Of a stretch of 32,162 bases of DNA, positions 18,049 through 25,569 are shown piece by piece. The notes beneath the pieces are model-generated. The model was not told where the DNA came from and did no database searches. It worked only from the letters and a program-made list of their open reading frames with translations. This DNA comes from an uncultured Bacilli bacterium (GTDB lineage Bacteria > Bacillota_I > Bacilli_A > RF39 > UBA660). The DNA is taken from assembly GCA_934168275.1 (NCBI GenBank), contig CAKPNA010000011.1, positions 1 through 32,162 on the forward strand. The letters run 5' to 3'. Each line of letters starts with the position of its first letter. Position 1 is the first letter of the stretch. The position numbers and the translations under genes were made by a program.

Positions 18049-20442
18049 ATGTATAAGTTTGATGAAATAGAAAAGAAATGGCAAAAATATTGGGAAGAAA
18101 ATGAGACATTTAAAACTGATATATGGGATTTTAGTAAGCCTAAGTTTTATGCTTTAGATATGTTCCCTTATCCATCTGGAGTAGGTCTTCATGCTGGTCA
18201 TCCCGAAGGGTATACCGCTACTGATATTGTAGCCCGTATGAAAAAAATGCAAGGCTATAATGTCTTACATCCAATGGGTTGGGATGCTTTTGGTTTGCCT
18301 GCTGAACAATATGCAATTAATACCGGTAACCATCCTAATATCTTTACTGCTAAAAATATTGAAACATTTAAAGGTCAATTAAAATCACTAGGTTTTGCTT
18401 ATGATTGGAGCAGGGAATTATCCACTAGTGATCCAAAGTTCTATAAATGGACGCAATGGATATTTAAAAATCTTTATTTAGATGGTTATGCTAAATATAT
18501 AGATATGCCTGTTAATTGGTGTGAAGAATTAGGAACCGTTCTATCTAACGATGAAGTAATTGATGGTAAAAGTGAACGTGGTGGTTATCCTGTTGTTAGA
18601 AAAAATATGAAACAATGGGTATTAGATATTCCCAAATATGCTGAAAAATTATTAGAGGGCCTAGATTTAATTGACTTCCCAGAATCCACTAAAGAAATTC
18701 AAAGAAATTGGATAGGTAAATCTACCGGAGCATTAGTTAATTTTAAAGTTGCTGATAGTAAATATGATTTTACAGTATTTACCACTAGATGTGATACTTT
18801 ATTTGGCGCTACATATTGTGTTTTAGCACCTGAACATGAAATAGTTAATAAAATTACTACTAAAGAATGTCAAGAAACGGTATCTAAATACCAAGAAGAG
18901 TGTTCTAAAAAGTCTGAATTAGAAAGAACTGAATTAAATAAAGAGAAAACCGGAGTATTTACCGGAAGTTATGCTATTAACCCGGTTAATAATAAAAAGA
19001 TACCTATATGGATATCTGACTATGTATTATCTAGTTATGGTACCGGAGCTATTATGGCAGTTCCTGCTCATGATGAGAGAGACTATGCTTTTGCTAAAAA
19101 GTTTAACCTAGAAATTATCCCTGTTCTAGCCGGTGGTGATGTTTCTAAAGAAGCTTACACGGGTGATGGAGTACATATTAATTCCGAGTTCCTAGATGGT
19201 TTATCTAAAGAAGAAGCTATTAATAAAATGATTGCTTACCTAGAAGAAAATAAAATAGGTAGTAAAAAAGTTAATTATCGACTAAGAGAATGGATTTTTG
19301 CTCGTCAAAGATATTGGGGAGAACCGGTACCTATTATCCATATGGAAGATGGTACTATGAAAGTATTAGATGACTCTGAATTACCACTTGTTTTACCGGA
19401 AATGGATGACTATAAAGGTAAGAATGGTAAAGCTCCTCTTGAAAATGCTACTGATTGGAAGAATGTCGTAATTGATGGTAAGAAAGGCGTTCGTGAAACA
19501 TCAACAATGCCCGGTAGTGCCGGATCAAGTTGGTACTATTTAAGATATATTGATCCACATAACGATGATTGCTTTGCTGATCCTGAATTATTAAAACATT
19601 GGATGCCAGTTGATTTATACGTTGGTGGTCCAGAGCATGCTGTTGGACACTTACTATATTCTAGATTTTGGAATAACTATTTATATGACAAAGGCTTAGT
19701 ACCTACTAAAGAACCATATAAAAAATTAGTTCACCAAGGTATGATATTAGGTTCTAATGGCATTAAAATGGGTAAGAGATTCCCTGAATATGTTGTTAAT
19801 CCTACTGATGTAGTTAAATCTCATGGTGCAGATGCTCTACGTTTATATGAAATGTTTATGGGACCTCTAGAAGCCGACAAACCATGGAGCAATCAAGGCC
19901 TAGATGGTGCTAAAAAGTTCTTAGATAGAGTATATCGTATTTTTGAAGACAATAAAGTAGTAGAAGAAGATACTCCTAACTTAGAAAAGATATATCATCA
20001 AACAGTTAAGAAAGTATCTAATGATTATGAATCAATGAACTTTAACACAGCAATTAGCCAAATGATGATTTTCGTTAATGCTGTATATAAAGAAGACAAG
20101 ATATCTAAAGAGTATGCTAGTGGTTTTGTAAAATTATTAAACCCAATAGCTCCGCATATCACTGAAGAAATATGGCATACATTCTTAGGACACACTGACA
20201 CTATTGCTAACGAAACATGGCCTAGTTATGATGAAACTAAAATAACTGAAGATACATATACTATGGTAGTACAAGTAAATGGTAAACTAAGAGGAAAAAT
20301 AGATGTATCAAGTGAAACATCTAAAGAAGAAATGGAAAGCCTTGCTAAGAGTATTCCTAATGTAATTAGTTTTATTGATGGTAAAGAGATTGTTAAAGTA
20401 ATTACTGTTCCAAAAAAATTAGTTAATATTGTGGTTAAATAA
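18049..20442 (+). CDS. leuS: Leucyl-tRNA synthetase
   Basis: This class I synthetase charges tRNA-Leu with leucine. The HIGH motif appears as HAGH (48-51) after the YPSGVGL lead-in. The CP1 editing domain is present, with FTTRCDTLFGATY and GTGAIMAVPAHDERD including the editing aspartate. The KMSKS loop is KMGKR (573-577), a variant I believe occurs in other Bacillota LeuRS; it keeps the catalytic lysine. The C-terminal domain is the usual tRNA-binding extension. At 797 residues it is full length. It is the second gene of a probable two-gene transcript with the small membrane protein. A tRNA-Leu gene lies 361 bases downstream, after rpoZ. Confidence 0.96.
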   Translation: MYKFDEIEKKWQKYWEENETFKTDIWDFSKPKFYALDMFPYPSGVGLHAGHPEGYTATDIVARMKKMQGYNVLHPMGWDAFGLPAEQYAINTGNHPNIFTAKNIETFKGQLKSLGFAYDWSRELSTSDPKFYKWTQWIFKNLYLDGYAKYIDMPVNWCEELGTVLSNDEVIDGKSERGGYPVVRKNMKQWVLDIPKYAEKLLEGLDLIDFPESTKEIQRNWIGKSTGALVNFKVADSKYDFTVFTTRCDTLFGATYCVLAPEHEIVNKITTKECQETVSKYQEECSKKSELERTELNKEKTGVFTGSYAINPVNNKKIPIWISDYVLSSYGTGAIMAVPAHDERDYAFAKKFNLEIIPVLAGGDVSKEAYTGDGVHINSEFLDGLSKEEAINKMIAYLEENKIGSKKVNYRLREWIFARQRYWGEPVPIIHMEDGTMKVLDDSELPLVLPEMDDYKGKNGKAPLENATDWKNVVIDGKKGVRETSTMPGSAGSSWYYLRYIDPHNDDCFADPELLKHWMPVDLYVGGPEHAVGHLLYSRFWNNYLYDKGLVPTKEPYKKLVHQGMILGSNGIKMGKRFPEYVVNPTDVVKSHGADALRLYEMFMGPLEADKPWSNQGLDGAKKFLDRVYRIFEDNKVVEEDTPNLEKIYHQTVKKVSNDYESMNFNTAISQMMIFVNAVYKEDKISKEYASGFVKLLNPIAPHITEEIWHTFLGHTDTIANETWPSYDETKITEDTYTMVVQVNGKLRGKIDVSSETSKEEMESLAKSIPNVISFIDGKEIVKVITVPKKLVNIVVK

Positions 20443-20530
20443 ACTTTTTTGTCTAGTTTGTGTAAACTGTATTGTAAATATTCCAAAAATAAGGTAATCT
20501 AATAGTAGATAAAAGAGGGAGTGTGATATC

Positions 20531-20734
20531 ATGATATACCCATCAATTGATAAATTACTTACAATCGTACCATCTAAGTATGCCTTAGTTTATATAGCTG
20601 CTAACAGAAGTAAAGAAATGACTAAGACAAAGTACTATCAGATGAATAAGAATGAGTACAAGTCAGTTAAACCAATTGGAATGGCTTTGGAAGAAGTTTA
20701 TAACAATTTAATTCATGTTAAAATGGATAGATAA
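20531..20734 (+). CDS. rpoZ: RNA polymerase omega subunit
   Basis: This 67-residue protein is the small RNA polymerase subunit that wraps the beta-prime C-terminus and aids assembly. The conserved features are SIDKLL at the N-terminus, SKYALVYIAANRSKE in the first helices, and KPIGMALEEVYNN near the C-terminus, matching the omega pattern of KPVGMALEEI. ATG 20531 follows GAGGGAG by a normal spacing. A strong terminator overlaps its stop codon. Confidence 0.9.
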   Translation: MIYPSIDKLLTIVPSKYALVYIAANRSKEMTKTKYYQMNKNEYKSVKPIGMALEEVYNNLIHVKMDR

Positions 20735-20750
20735 TTCTATTCATTTTTTT
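20722..20750 (+). terminator. Terminator of rpoZ
   Basis: A 10-bp stem AATGGATAGA (20722-20731) and TCTATTCATT (20736-20745), with one G-U pair, has a TAAT loop that carries the stop codon. T-run to 20750. Confidence 0.85.
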
Positions 20751-20762
20751 CATATAAAACTA

Positions 20763-20790
20763 TTTACTTTTTATTAAAATACTATATAAT
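20763..20790 (+). promoter_or_regulatory. Promoter of tRNA-Leu
   Basis: TTTACT (20763-20768), a 16-base spacer and a perfect TATAAT (20785-20790) are present, 12 bases before the tRNA 5' end. Confidence 0.6.
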
Positions 20791-20802
20791 TATATATGTA
20801 AC

Positions 20803-20888
20803 GCCAGTCTGGCGGAATGGTAGACGCGATAGACTCAAAATCTATTATCAGTAATGGTGTGAGGGTTCAAGTCCCTTGACTGGTACCA
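20803..20888 (+). tRNA. tRNA-Leu (anticodon CAA)
   Basis: This class II tRNA is 86 bases long with an encoded CCA. The acceptor stem GCCAGTC (20803-20809) pairs with GACTGGT, the last pair being G-U, and the discriminator is A. The D-arm contains TGGCGGAATGGTAGACGCG. The anticodon stem ATAGA/TCTAT holds loop CTCAAAA, giving anticodon CAA, which reads UUG leucine codons. A variable arm of about 14 bases and the T-arm GGGTTCAAGTCCC follow. Confidence 0.95.
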
Positions 20889-20900
20889 AGAGGAATTCTG

Positions 20901-20960
20901 CTCGAACTTTATAGTTTGAGTTTGATAAATAACTAATTCGTGATACGGATTAGTTTTTTT
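20901..20960 (+). terminator. Hairpin and terminator after tRNA-Leu
   Basis: A first hairpin CTCGAACT/AGTTTGAG (20901-20908 with 20913-20920) is followed by the terminator stem AACTAAT/ATTAGTT (20931-20937 with 20949-20955) and a T-run to 20960. Confidence 0.75.
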
Positions 20961-20996
20961 GTTGTTAAAAACTATCCTAGAAGAAAGGATGGTATT

Positions 20997-22121
20997 ATGG
21001 TAAATATTATTAAAGAAGAATTACCTATTGAAGAATCATTAAGAAAAAAATTAGAACTAATATGTGAGTTTGCAAAAACTACACCGACAATTATCAATGG
21101 AAACATAAGAAAGATTGATAAAACTTCTAGAGAAAGAGGACATCAAGATCATACAGATGAATCATTTAAAATATTAGAACAAAATTATAACTTAATGATT
21201 AGCAAATATGGTTCAAATTATGCTAAAGGAGATTACGGATGGGTAAATAATTTATTTGACAAAAATAGAGTTATATTTCAAGAAATAAAAGATAGAGTTG
21301 ATATGGATAAATTGTATGGATATTACAAATTATCATCTACTTATATTCATGGAAATCATAAAGCAAATGAAGAATCTTTAGGATTGATTCCAAATTTAGA
21401 AAAATTAAAATTAGTTGGTCCTTCAAACTACGGATTATCTATACCTATGCAAAATGTAGCAATATCATTAGTTCACATTTCAACATATTTCTTTCTTACT
21501 TATTCTAATCTTGACGTTTGGACTGCTTGTTCCATTATGAACAAATTTTTAGATAAGATAATTGTGGAATCAAATAAAGTACAAGTTAAAATTGAACAAA
21601 AAGAAAATAAACTAAGGAAAATTTATTCTAAAGTTTTAATAACTTCATTTAAAGGTAAAAACAATTCTTCTTCAATATTATTAAATAATATTCGTGCTAA
21701 CCTTACTGATAAATTAGAATTAACAAATAGTTTTATAACAAGTGAAAAAGAATTAAAACAAAAAATTGATAAAAGTAAGTACAAATACATAATTTCATTT
21801 GGTCAAAAACCTAACAGCAATAAACTTTATATAGAATTATTTGGTAATAAAAATGATGATAAATTAGAGACTTTATTTCCGTATAAAAAACTTGCATCTT
21901 TTTTGAAAGAAAACAATATAGAATATGTTATATCAAAAAATGCTGGGAATTATTTATGCAATAATATATATTACGAAGGCATGAAATATATTAATGATAA
22001 ATCATTAGATGCAAAAATGATTTTTATTCATATTCCATCAATAAATACAGAATTCAATTTTGGAACAGTTACCAAAGTAATTTCAAATTTTATTCAAATG
22101 TTAGCTGATGAAACAAATTAA
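20997..22121 (+). CDS. DUF5677-like domain fused to pyroglutamyl-peptidase-I-like domain
   Basis: This 374-residue protein appears to have two parts. Residues 1 to about 200 are helical and resemble DUF5677, a HEPN-like group, with the segment YKLSSTYIHGN at 110-120. Residues about 210-374 resemble pyroglutamyl peptidase I (peptidase C15): VLITSF at the first strand, LYIELFGN with Glu280, NAGNYLCNNIYYEG with the nucleophile Cys321, and FIHIPS with His345. The Cys-to-His spacing of 24 equals that of characterised enzymes; Glu-to-Cys is about 20 residues shorter. ATG 20997 follows AAAGGA by 7 bases; an upstream GTG 20940 lies inside the tRNA terminator and is rejected. The substrate is unknown and no signal peptide is seen. 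Confidence 0.65.
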   Translation: MVNIIKEELPIEESLRKKLELICEFAKTTPTIINGNIRKIDKTSRERGHQDHTDESFKILEQNYNLMISKYGSNYAKGDYGWVNNLFDKNRVIFQEIKDRVDMDKLYGYYKLSSTYIHGNHKANEESLGLIPNLEKLKLVGPSNYGLSIPMQNVAISLVHISTYFFLTYSNLDVWTACSIMNKFLDKIIVESNKVQVKIEQKENKLRKIYSKVLITSFKGKNNSSSILLNNIRANLTDKLELTNSFITSEKELKQKIDKSKYKYIISFGQKPNSNKLYIELFGNKNDDKLETLFPYKKLASFLKENNIEYVISKNAGNYLCNNIYYEGMKYINDKSLDAKMIFIHIPSINTEFNFGTVTKVISNFIQMLADETN

Positions 22122-22126
22122 TTTTA

Positions 22127-22135
22127 TGGTATAAT
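22127..22135 (+). promoter_or_regulatory. Extended -10 promoter of the WYL-SIS-HAM1 genes
   Basis: TGGTATAAT (22127-22135) is an extended -10 element without a good -35, directly after the preceding stop and before ribosome site GGAGGT (22151-22156). Confidence 0.5.
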
Positions 22136-22161
22136 AGATTACATTAGTTTGGAGGTGCTAT

Positions 22162-22641
22162 ATGTCTAAAATTAGTAATGTATTAACTATGCTTGAATAT
22201 TTAAGTTCAGGCAGAAAATATAGCATATCTGAATTATCTGAAAAATTAGAAGTTAGTCCTAGAATGATTCGAGTTTATAAAGATGAAATAGAAAAAGCAG
22301 GCATATACATAGATACAATTAAAGGTCCATATGGTGGATATGTCTTAAATCAAAATATAAATGTTCCAAAAAGATTTATAACACCAAATGCTATTAATAT
22401 TAAAAACAAAGAATTTTATAATATAGTTAATAAAGCAATCAAAGAAAAAAGAAAGTGTTATATAGAATATTATTCTAAAGATAAAAAAGAGATTTCTGCA
22501 AGAACTATTCATCCTTACGATTTAATATTACTTGGATCAGAATGGGGAGTCGCTGCATATTGTGAGAAAAAACAAGAGATAAGACATTTTTATATAAATC
22601 GCATTAAAGAAATAAAATTATTAGAAAATTTTTATAACTGA
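22162..22641 (+). CDS. Short HTH-WYL transcriptional regulator
   Basis: This is a DNA-binding regulator with an N-terminal DeoR/YafY-type winged helix (residues about 4-65; recognition region VSPRMIRVYKDEIE, wing GPYGGY) and a C-terminal WYL domain (about 97-155; IEYYSKDKKE, IHPYDLI, SEWGVAAYC). WYL domains usually sense ligands such as nucleic acids or nucleotides, and such regulators often control phage-defence genes. At 159 residues it is about half the usual length of about 300 and lacks the C-terminal WCX region; it ends cleanly at TGA and is not obviously truncated by mutation. It lies first in a same-strand group with the SIS and HAM1 genes and may control them. Confidence 0.8.
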   Translation: MSKISNVLTMLEYLSSGRKYSISELSEKLEVSPRMIRVYKDEIEKAGIYIDTIKGPYGGYVLNQNINVPKRFITPNAINIKNKEFYNIVNKAIKEKRKCYIEYYSKDKKEISARTIHPYDLILLGSEWGVAAYCEKKQEIRHFYINRIKEIKLLENFYN

Positions 22642-22697
22642 CATATATATTTCCTCTTCTTTTGTTAATATGTAATTAGCAAGGGAGAGGTTTTATA

Positions 22698-23729
22698 ATG
22701 ATTAAACATACACATACTGAACCTACAGAAGTAAATTTTTCTAAACTAAAAGAAAGAATAATGCAGGTTAATGATCCATGTTTAGGTAAATATAATGATA
22801 TAAGAGAAATGCTATATGATTTAACCATAGATAATAAACCAACATTAATTATGGCAACTGGAGGTTCTAAAGTAATAGCATATTATTTACAACTAATTAT
22901 TGAAAGATTAGGATTAACTGGAATTATTTGTGAGGTAATTGAGCCAAGAGATTACTTTTATAAAGCAAATAGAGATATGTTTTCTAATTTAATTGCCATT
23001 TCTGCTAGTGGAAATACTAATGGAATTAGTGAAGCATTATTAGATTTTAGAGGTAATAAGTATTTAATTACTGAAAATAAAAAAGAATCTAATTATCAAG
23101 TAGTATCTTGGAGTAATGAACTTTATGATAGAGAAAAAAGTTTTATATCATTAGCTACTAGTCTAGGGCCAATATCATTACTTCTTGATTCTACTACTTC
23201 ACTAAATCTAGAATTAGGTTCAAACGAAATAAAAAGAATAAATGATAAAATAAAAGAATTATTATCAAGAAGTAAAGAAAAAATAAATAAATTAAATGTA
23301 GATTTTAAAGATACTTCATTAATTCAAATAATGAGTGGATATGAAACAAAAACTTCTGCAAGTGTTCTAGAATCTAATTTAACTGAAGTCGGATTAGCAC
23401 CAGCAGTAATTCATGATAAAGGTTCATATTGTCATGGAAGAAGTAATTTATTATTTCAATACCCAAATAGTAAATTAATTTACTTATCACACGGATTAAA
23501 AGAATTAGATAGTTTATTAATCGAATCTATCAATAGTGAATATTCAAATATATCTGTTTTTGATACAAATGATTTAAGTGATAACATTTTTTGGAAGGAA
23601 TATTATTTAATTTTACAAATGTATTTCTTATCTAAAAAAATAGCTGAAGATAAGAATATAGATTTAACACAACCAGAATATAATCCAACTTTGGTAAAGA
23701 AATTATATAAATTTAAAGGAGAAATGTAA
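22698..23729 (+). CDS. Double SIS-domain protein (GlmS/AgaS-like isomerase fold)
   Basis: SIS domains bind phosphosugars in isomerases, deaminases and regulators. The first SIS domain (about 48-135) has MATGGSKVIAYYLQ and the phosphate-loop motif SASGNT (102-107). The second (about 205-320) has GYETKTSASVLESNLTEVGL followed by GSYCHGRSNL with His246, placed like the catalytic region of GlmS-type isomerases. The C-terminus, IDLTQPEYNPTLVKKL, matches the conserved DVDQPRNLAKSV end of GlmS. There is no glutaminase domain. At 343 residues it is a complete two-SIS protein. Its stop is one base before the next gene, so the two proteins probably act in one pathway. The substrate is unknown. Confidence 0.75.
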   Translation: MIKHTHTEPTEVNFSKLKERIMQVNDPCLGKYNDIREMLYDLTIDNKPTLIMATGGSKVIAYYLQLIIERLGLTGIICEVIEPRDYFYKANRDMFSNLIAISASGNTNGISEALLDFRGNKYLITENKKESNYQVVSWSNELYDREKSFISLATSLGPISLLLDSTTSLNLELGSNEIKRINDKIKELLSRSKEKINKLNVDFKDTSLIQIMSGYETKTSASVLESNLTEVGLAPAVIHDKGSYCHGRSNLLFQYPNSKLIYLSHGLKELDSLLIESINSEYSNISVFDTNDLSDNIFWKEYYLILQMYFLSKKIAEDKNIDLTQPEYNPTLVKKLYKFKGEM

Positions 23730-23730
23730 T

Positions 23731-24342
23731 ATGGAAAATTTAACTTATATAACTGGTAATTATGGTAAATATGTTTCAGTAAAAGAAAAATTTGAAAATG
23801 CTGGTATTACTATTGATTATTTTAAATGTGATTTAGATGAGCCAGATGTTAATGATATTGAATTTATATCTAAAGAAAAAGCAAGGCAAGCATACGAAAA
23901 ATTAGGTAGTCCTGTATTTGTTGCCGACTCAGGTTTCTATATAGAACATTATCCTAATAATCCAGGATATCCAGGTGCCTTTGTAAAAAGAAGTGGTGTT
24001 AGTTCTAATGTGAGCAAACTTTTAGAAACAATGAAAGATGTAACAGATAGAAGTTGCTATTTTCTAGATTGTCTTACTTTCTTTGATGGAAATGAATACT
24101 ATCAATTTTTTGGAATTAGCAGAGGTTCTTTATCAAATGAATTAAGGGGACATGAAAATAAACGAGCAAAATCAAATCTATGGTATGTATTTGTACCAGA
24201 TAATTGTATTAAAACACTAGCAGAAATGACTGATGAAGAAAAAAATAATAGACCTGATAATAGAACAAGTGCTACAGATGAATTCATTAAATGGTATACA
24301 TTGAATCGCAAAAATGCAAAAAAATTAACTAAAAAATGTTGA
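23731..24342 (+). CDS. Divergent HAM1/RdgB-type NTP pyrophosphatase
   Basis: Enzymes of this family hydrolyse non-canonical purine triphosphates (ITP, XTP) to monophosphates. The phosphate-binding TGN..K motif is at 8-13, KARQAYEKLGSPVFVADSGF at 50-69 carries the metal and catalytic region with Asp66, and NPGYPGAFVKR (77-87) corresponds to PGIYSARY. TLAEMTDEEKN (162-172) aligns with the FAELSPEEKN segment. Two base-recognition motifs are altered: the usual GFGYDP is replaced by AKSNLWYV (146-153) and the usual SHR by DNRTS (176-180). At 203 residues it is full length. It ends at TGA and is tightly coupled to the SIS gene. The nucleotide specificity may therefore be new. Confidence 0.8.
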   Translation: MENLTYITGNYGKYVSVKEKFENAGITIDYFKCDLDEPDVNDIEFISKEKARQAYEKLGSPVFVADSGFYIEHYPNNPGYPGAFVKRSGVSSNVSKLLETMKDVTDRSCYFLDCLTFFDGNEYYQFFGISRGSLSNELRGHENKRAKSNLWYVFVPDNCIKTLAEMTDEEKNNRPDNRTSATDEFIKWYTLNRKNAKKLTKKC

Positions 24343-24482
24343 AATAAACGATATCTATGGTAAAATGTATTTAGTGATTAGTTGTTTATCAACTATTCCT
24401 AAAGTTTCGGATATATTATTTGTCAGTACCATGTATAGTTAATAAAAATAAGACCTTTAATCATTAAATTGGTCTTATTTTT
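24339..24482 (+). ncRNA. Candidate small transcript between convergent genes
   Basis: TTGAAA (24339-24344), a 16-base spacer and an extended -10 TGGTAAAAT (24358-24366) could drive a transcript of about 110 bases ending at the terminator at 24444-24482. A hairpin AGTTG/CAACT lies within it. An open frame of 25 codons from ATG 24365 has no ribosome site. It may be a small RNA, a decayed gene end, or nothing. Confidence 0.25.
24444..24482. terminator. Bidirectional terminator
   Basis: AAAAATAAGACC (24444-24455) and GGTCTTATTTTT (24471-24482) form a perfect 12-bp stem; the intervening TTTAAT/ATTAAA can pair further. A/T-rich flanks serve both strands. It overlaps the 3' end of the minus-strand gene. 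Confidence 0.85.
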
Positions 24483-25459
24483 CTTTCTTTAACATATTTT
24501 GCTATTTTAGCAATATCTTCATGACTCTCATCATAGCAGTCATTTACTAAACCTAAGTTATTCATAATTGTTTCTAGTGATTGTTCTGTAATAAACTTAA
24601 AATAATCTACTTGATAAGGGCATTCTCTAAAATCACTTGTTGTTATAAAATCATTTAGAATTTTGTATGATATATCATTATCTATTAGTTCATAACTTGG
24701 AATAGGGTATAAAGTTGCATAAGTGTTGGCAACTATGCACTTAGCTTTTGTAGAACCTTTTACCTCAAATACTGCTAAATTAGTAGCATCATATATATAA
24801 AAATATTCATCTTCTTTAATTAATGTAAAAACATGATTACCACTATTACCATGTTTTTTTGCAAATAAAGATGTTAATGTAAATTTCTTTTTTGGTTCAA
24901 GATTTACTCGTTCAATAGGAGGAATATAACTGACTTTAACATTATGTTGTTTTATACCGGTTTTCAAAGGCGCTGCTTCAACACCACACATATTTAAATA
25001 GTCTGCTAACATAACAATATGATTCAAACATACTCCCCAACCATCCATAATAGTATAAGGGTATAAATGACATGGTAATAGTATATTATCATTTTTATAT
25101 ACATTACATTTATTTTTAGAAAAGTATCCTTTCCATAATAAATAAGAGAATAGAATAGATAATTCTATTGGATTAACTAATAATAGTTCTTCAGCCAAAT
25201 CTTTATAGTTTTTTAATATAGATAAGTAATTAGGATACACAGAACTATTAACAATACTACTTTCAATACCATTTTTTCGTAACGATTCAACAAGTTCTGC
25301 CCGTTTGCATTGTTCTTTAGCTAGTAATATTAAATCATTATCAACAATATTTTCAATAAAATCTTTTCTATCTTCGTCATTTAGCACTAACAAATACGCT
25401 AACATATAATTTTTTTGTTCATCTTTACTTAACCTAGTCAATGATTCTACTATATTCAT
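24464..25459 (-). CDS. Transglutaminase-like cysteine protease-fold protein
   Basis: This 331-residue protein carries the transglutaminase-like catalytic pattern: Cys144 in GWGVCLNHIVMLADYLNM, followed by CGVEAAP; His209 in GNHVFTL; and Asp224 in YIYDATN. Members of this superfamily cleave or transfer acyl groups and many are peptidases. The first 130 residues are helical and not recognised, and the tail after about residue 245 is also unknown. No signal peptide is seen, so it is probably cytoplasmic. It has its own promoter and converges on the HAM1-like gene, sharing a terminator. Whether it belongs to the accessory cassette is unclear. Confidence 0.65.
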   Translation of the reverse strand: MNIVESLTRLSKDEQKNYMLAYLLVLNDEDRKDFIENIVDNDLILLAKEQCKRAELVESLRKNGIESSIVNSSVYPNYLSILKNYKDLAEELLLVNPIELSILFSYLLWKGYFSKNKCNVYKNDNILLPCHLYPYTIMDGWGVCLNHIVMLADYLNMCGVEAAPLKTGIKQHNVKVSYIPPIERVNLEPKKKFTLTSLFAKKHGNSGNHVFTLIKEDEYFYIYDATNLAVFEVKGSTKAKCIVANTYATLYPIPSYELIDNDISYKILNDFITTSDFRECPYQVDYFKFITEQSLETIMNNLGLVNDCYDESHEDIAKIAKYVKERKIRPI

Positions 25460-25486
25460 ATTCCATTCCTCTTTTTCTAGTTAGAT

Positions 25487-25515
25487 ATACTAACATAAAG
25501 TTATTATTAAGTCAA
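25487..25515 (-). promoter_or_regulatory. Promoter of the transglutaminase-like gene
   Basis: On the minus strand, TTGACT (25515-25510), a 17-base spacer and an extended -10 TGTTAGTAT ending at 25487 precede ribosome site AAGAGGA and ATG 25459. Confidence 0.6.
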
Positions 25516-25569
25516 TTTATCTAGATTTTTTTTCTTATTTTTGATAAAATTATGGTGGTGATGTGAGAG

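Noticed and set aside
19765..19779. KMGKR in place of KMSKS in leucyl-tRNA synthetase
   Set aside because: The catalytic lysine is retained and I recall the same variant in other Bacillota LeuRS enzymes, so it is a family variant, not damage.
20940..20996. Upstream GTG start for the DUF5677-like gene
   Set aside because: The extension overlaps the tRNA-Leu terminator and has no ribosome binding site; ATG 20997 has one.
22639..24342. TGA read as tryptophan (Mollicute-type code)
   Set aside because: TGA sits at natural protein ends in two genes, and all tryptophans I checked are TGG, so the standard bacterial code fits.
24421..24434. GTCAGTACCATG as a second attachment site matching the tRNA-Leu end
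   Set aside because: Only about six consecutive bases match the tRNA 3' end at 20876-20888. That is too short to support an att site, and no integrase is present.
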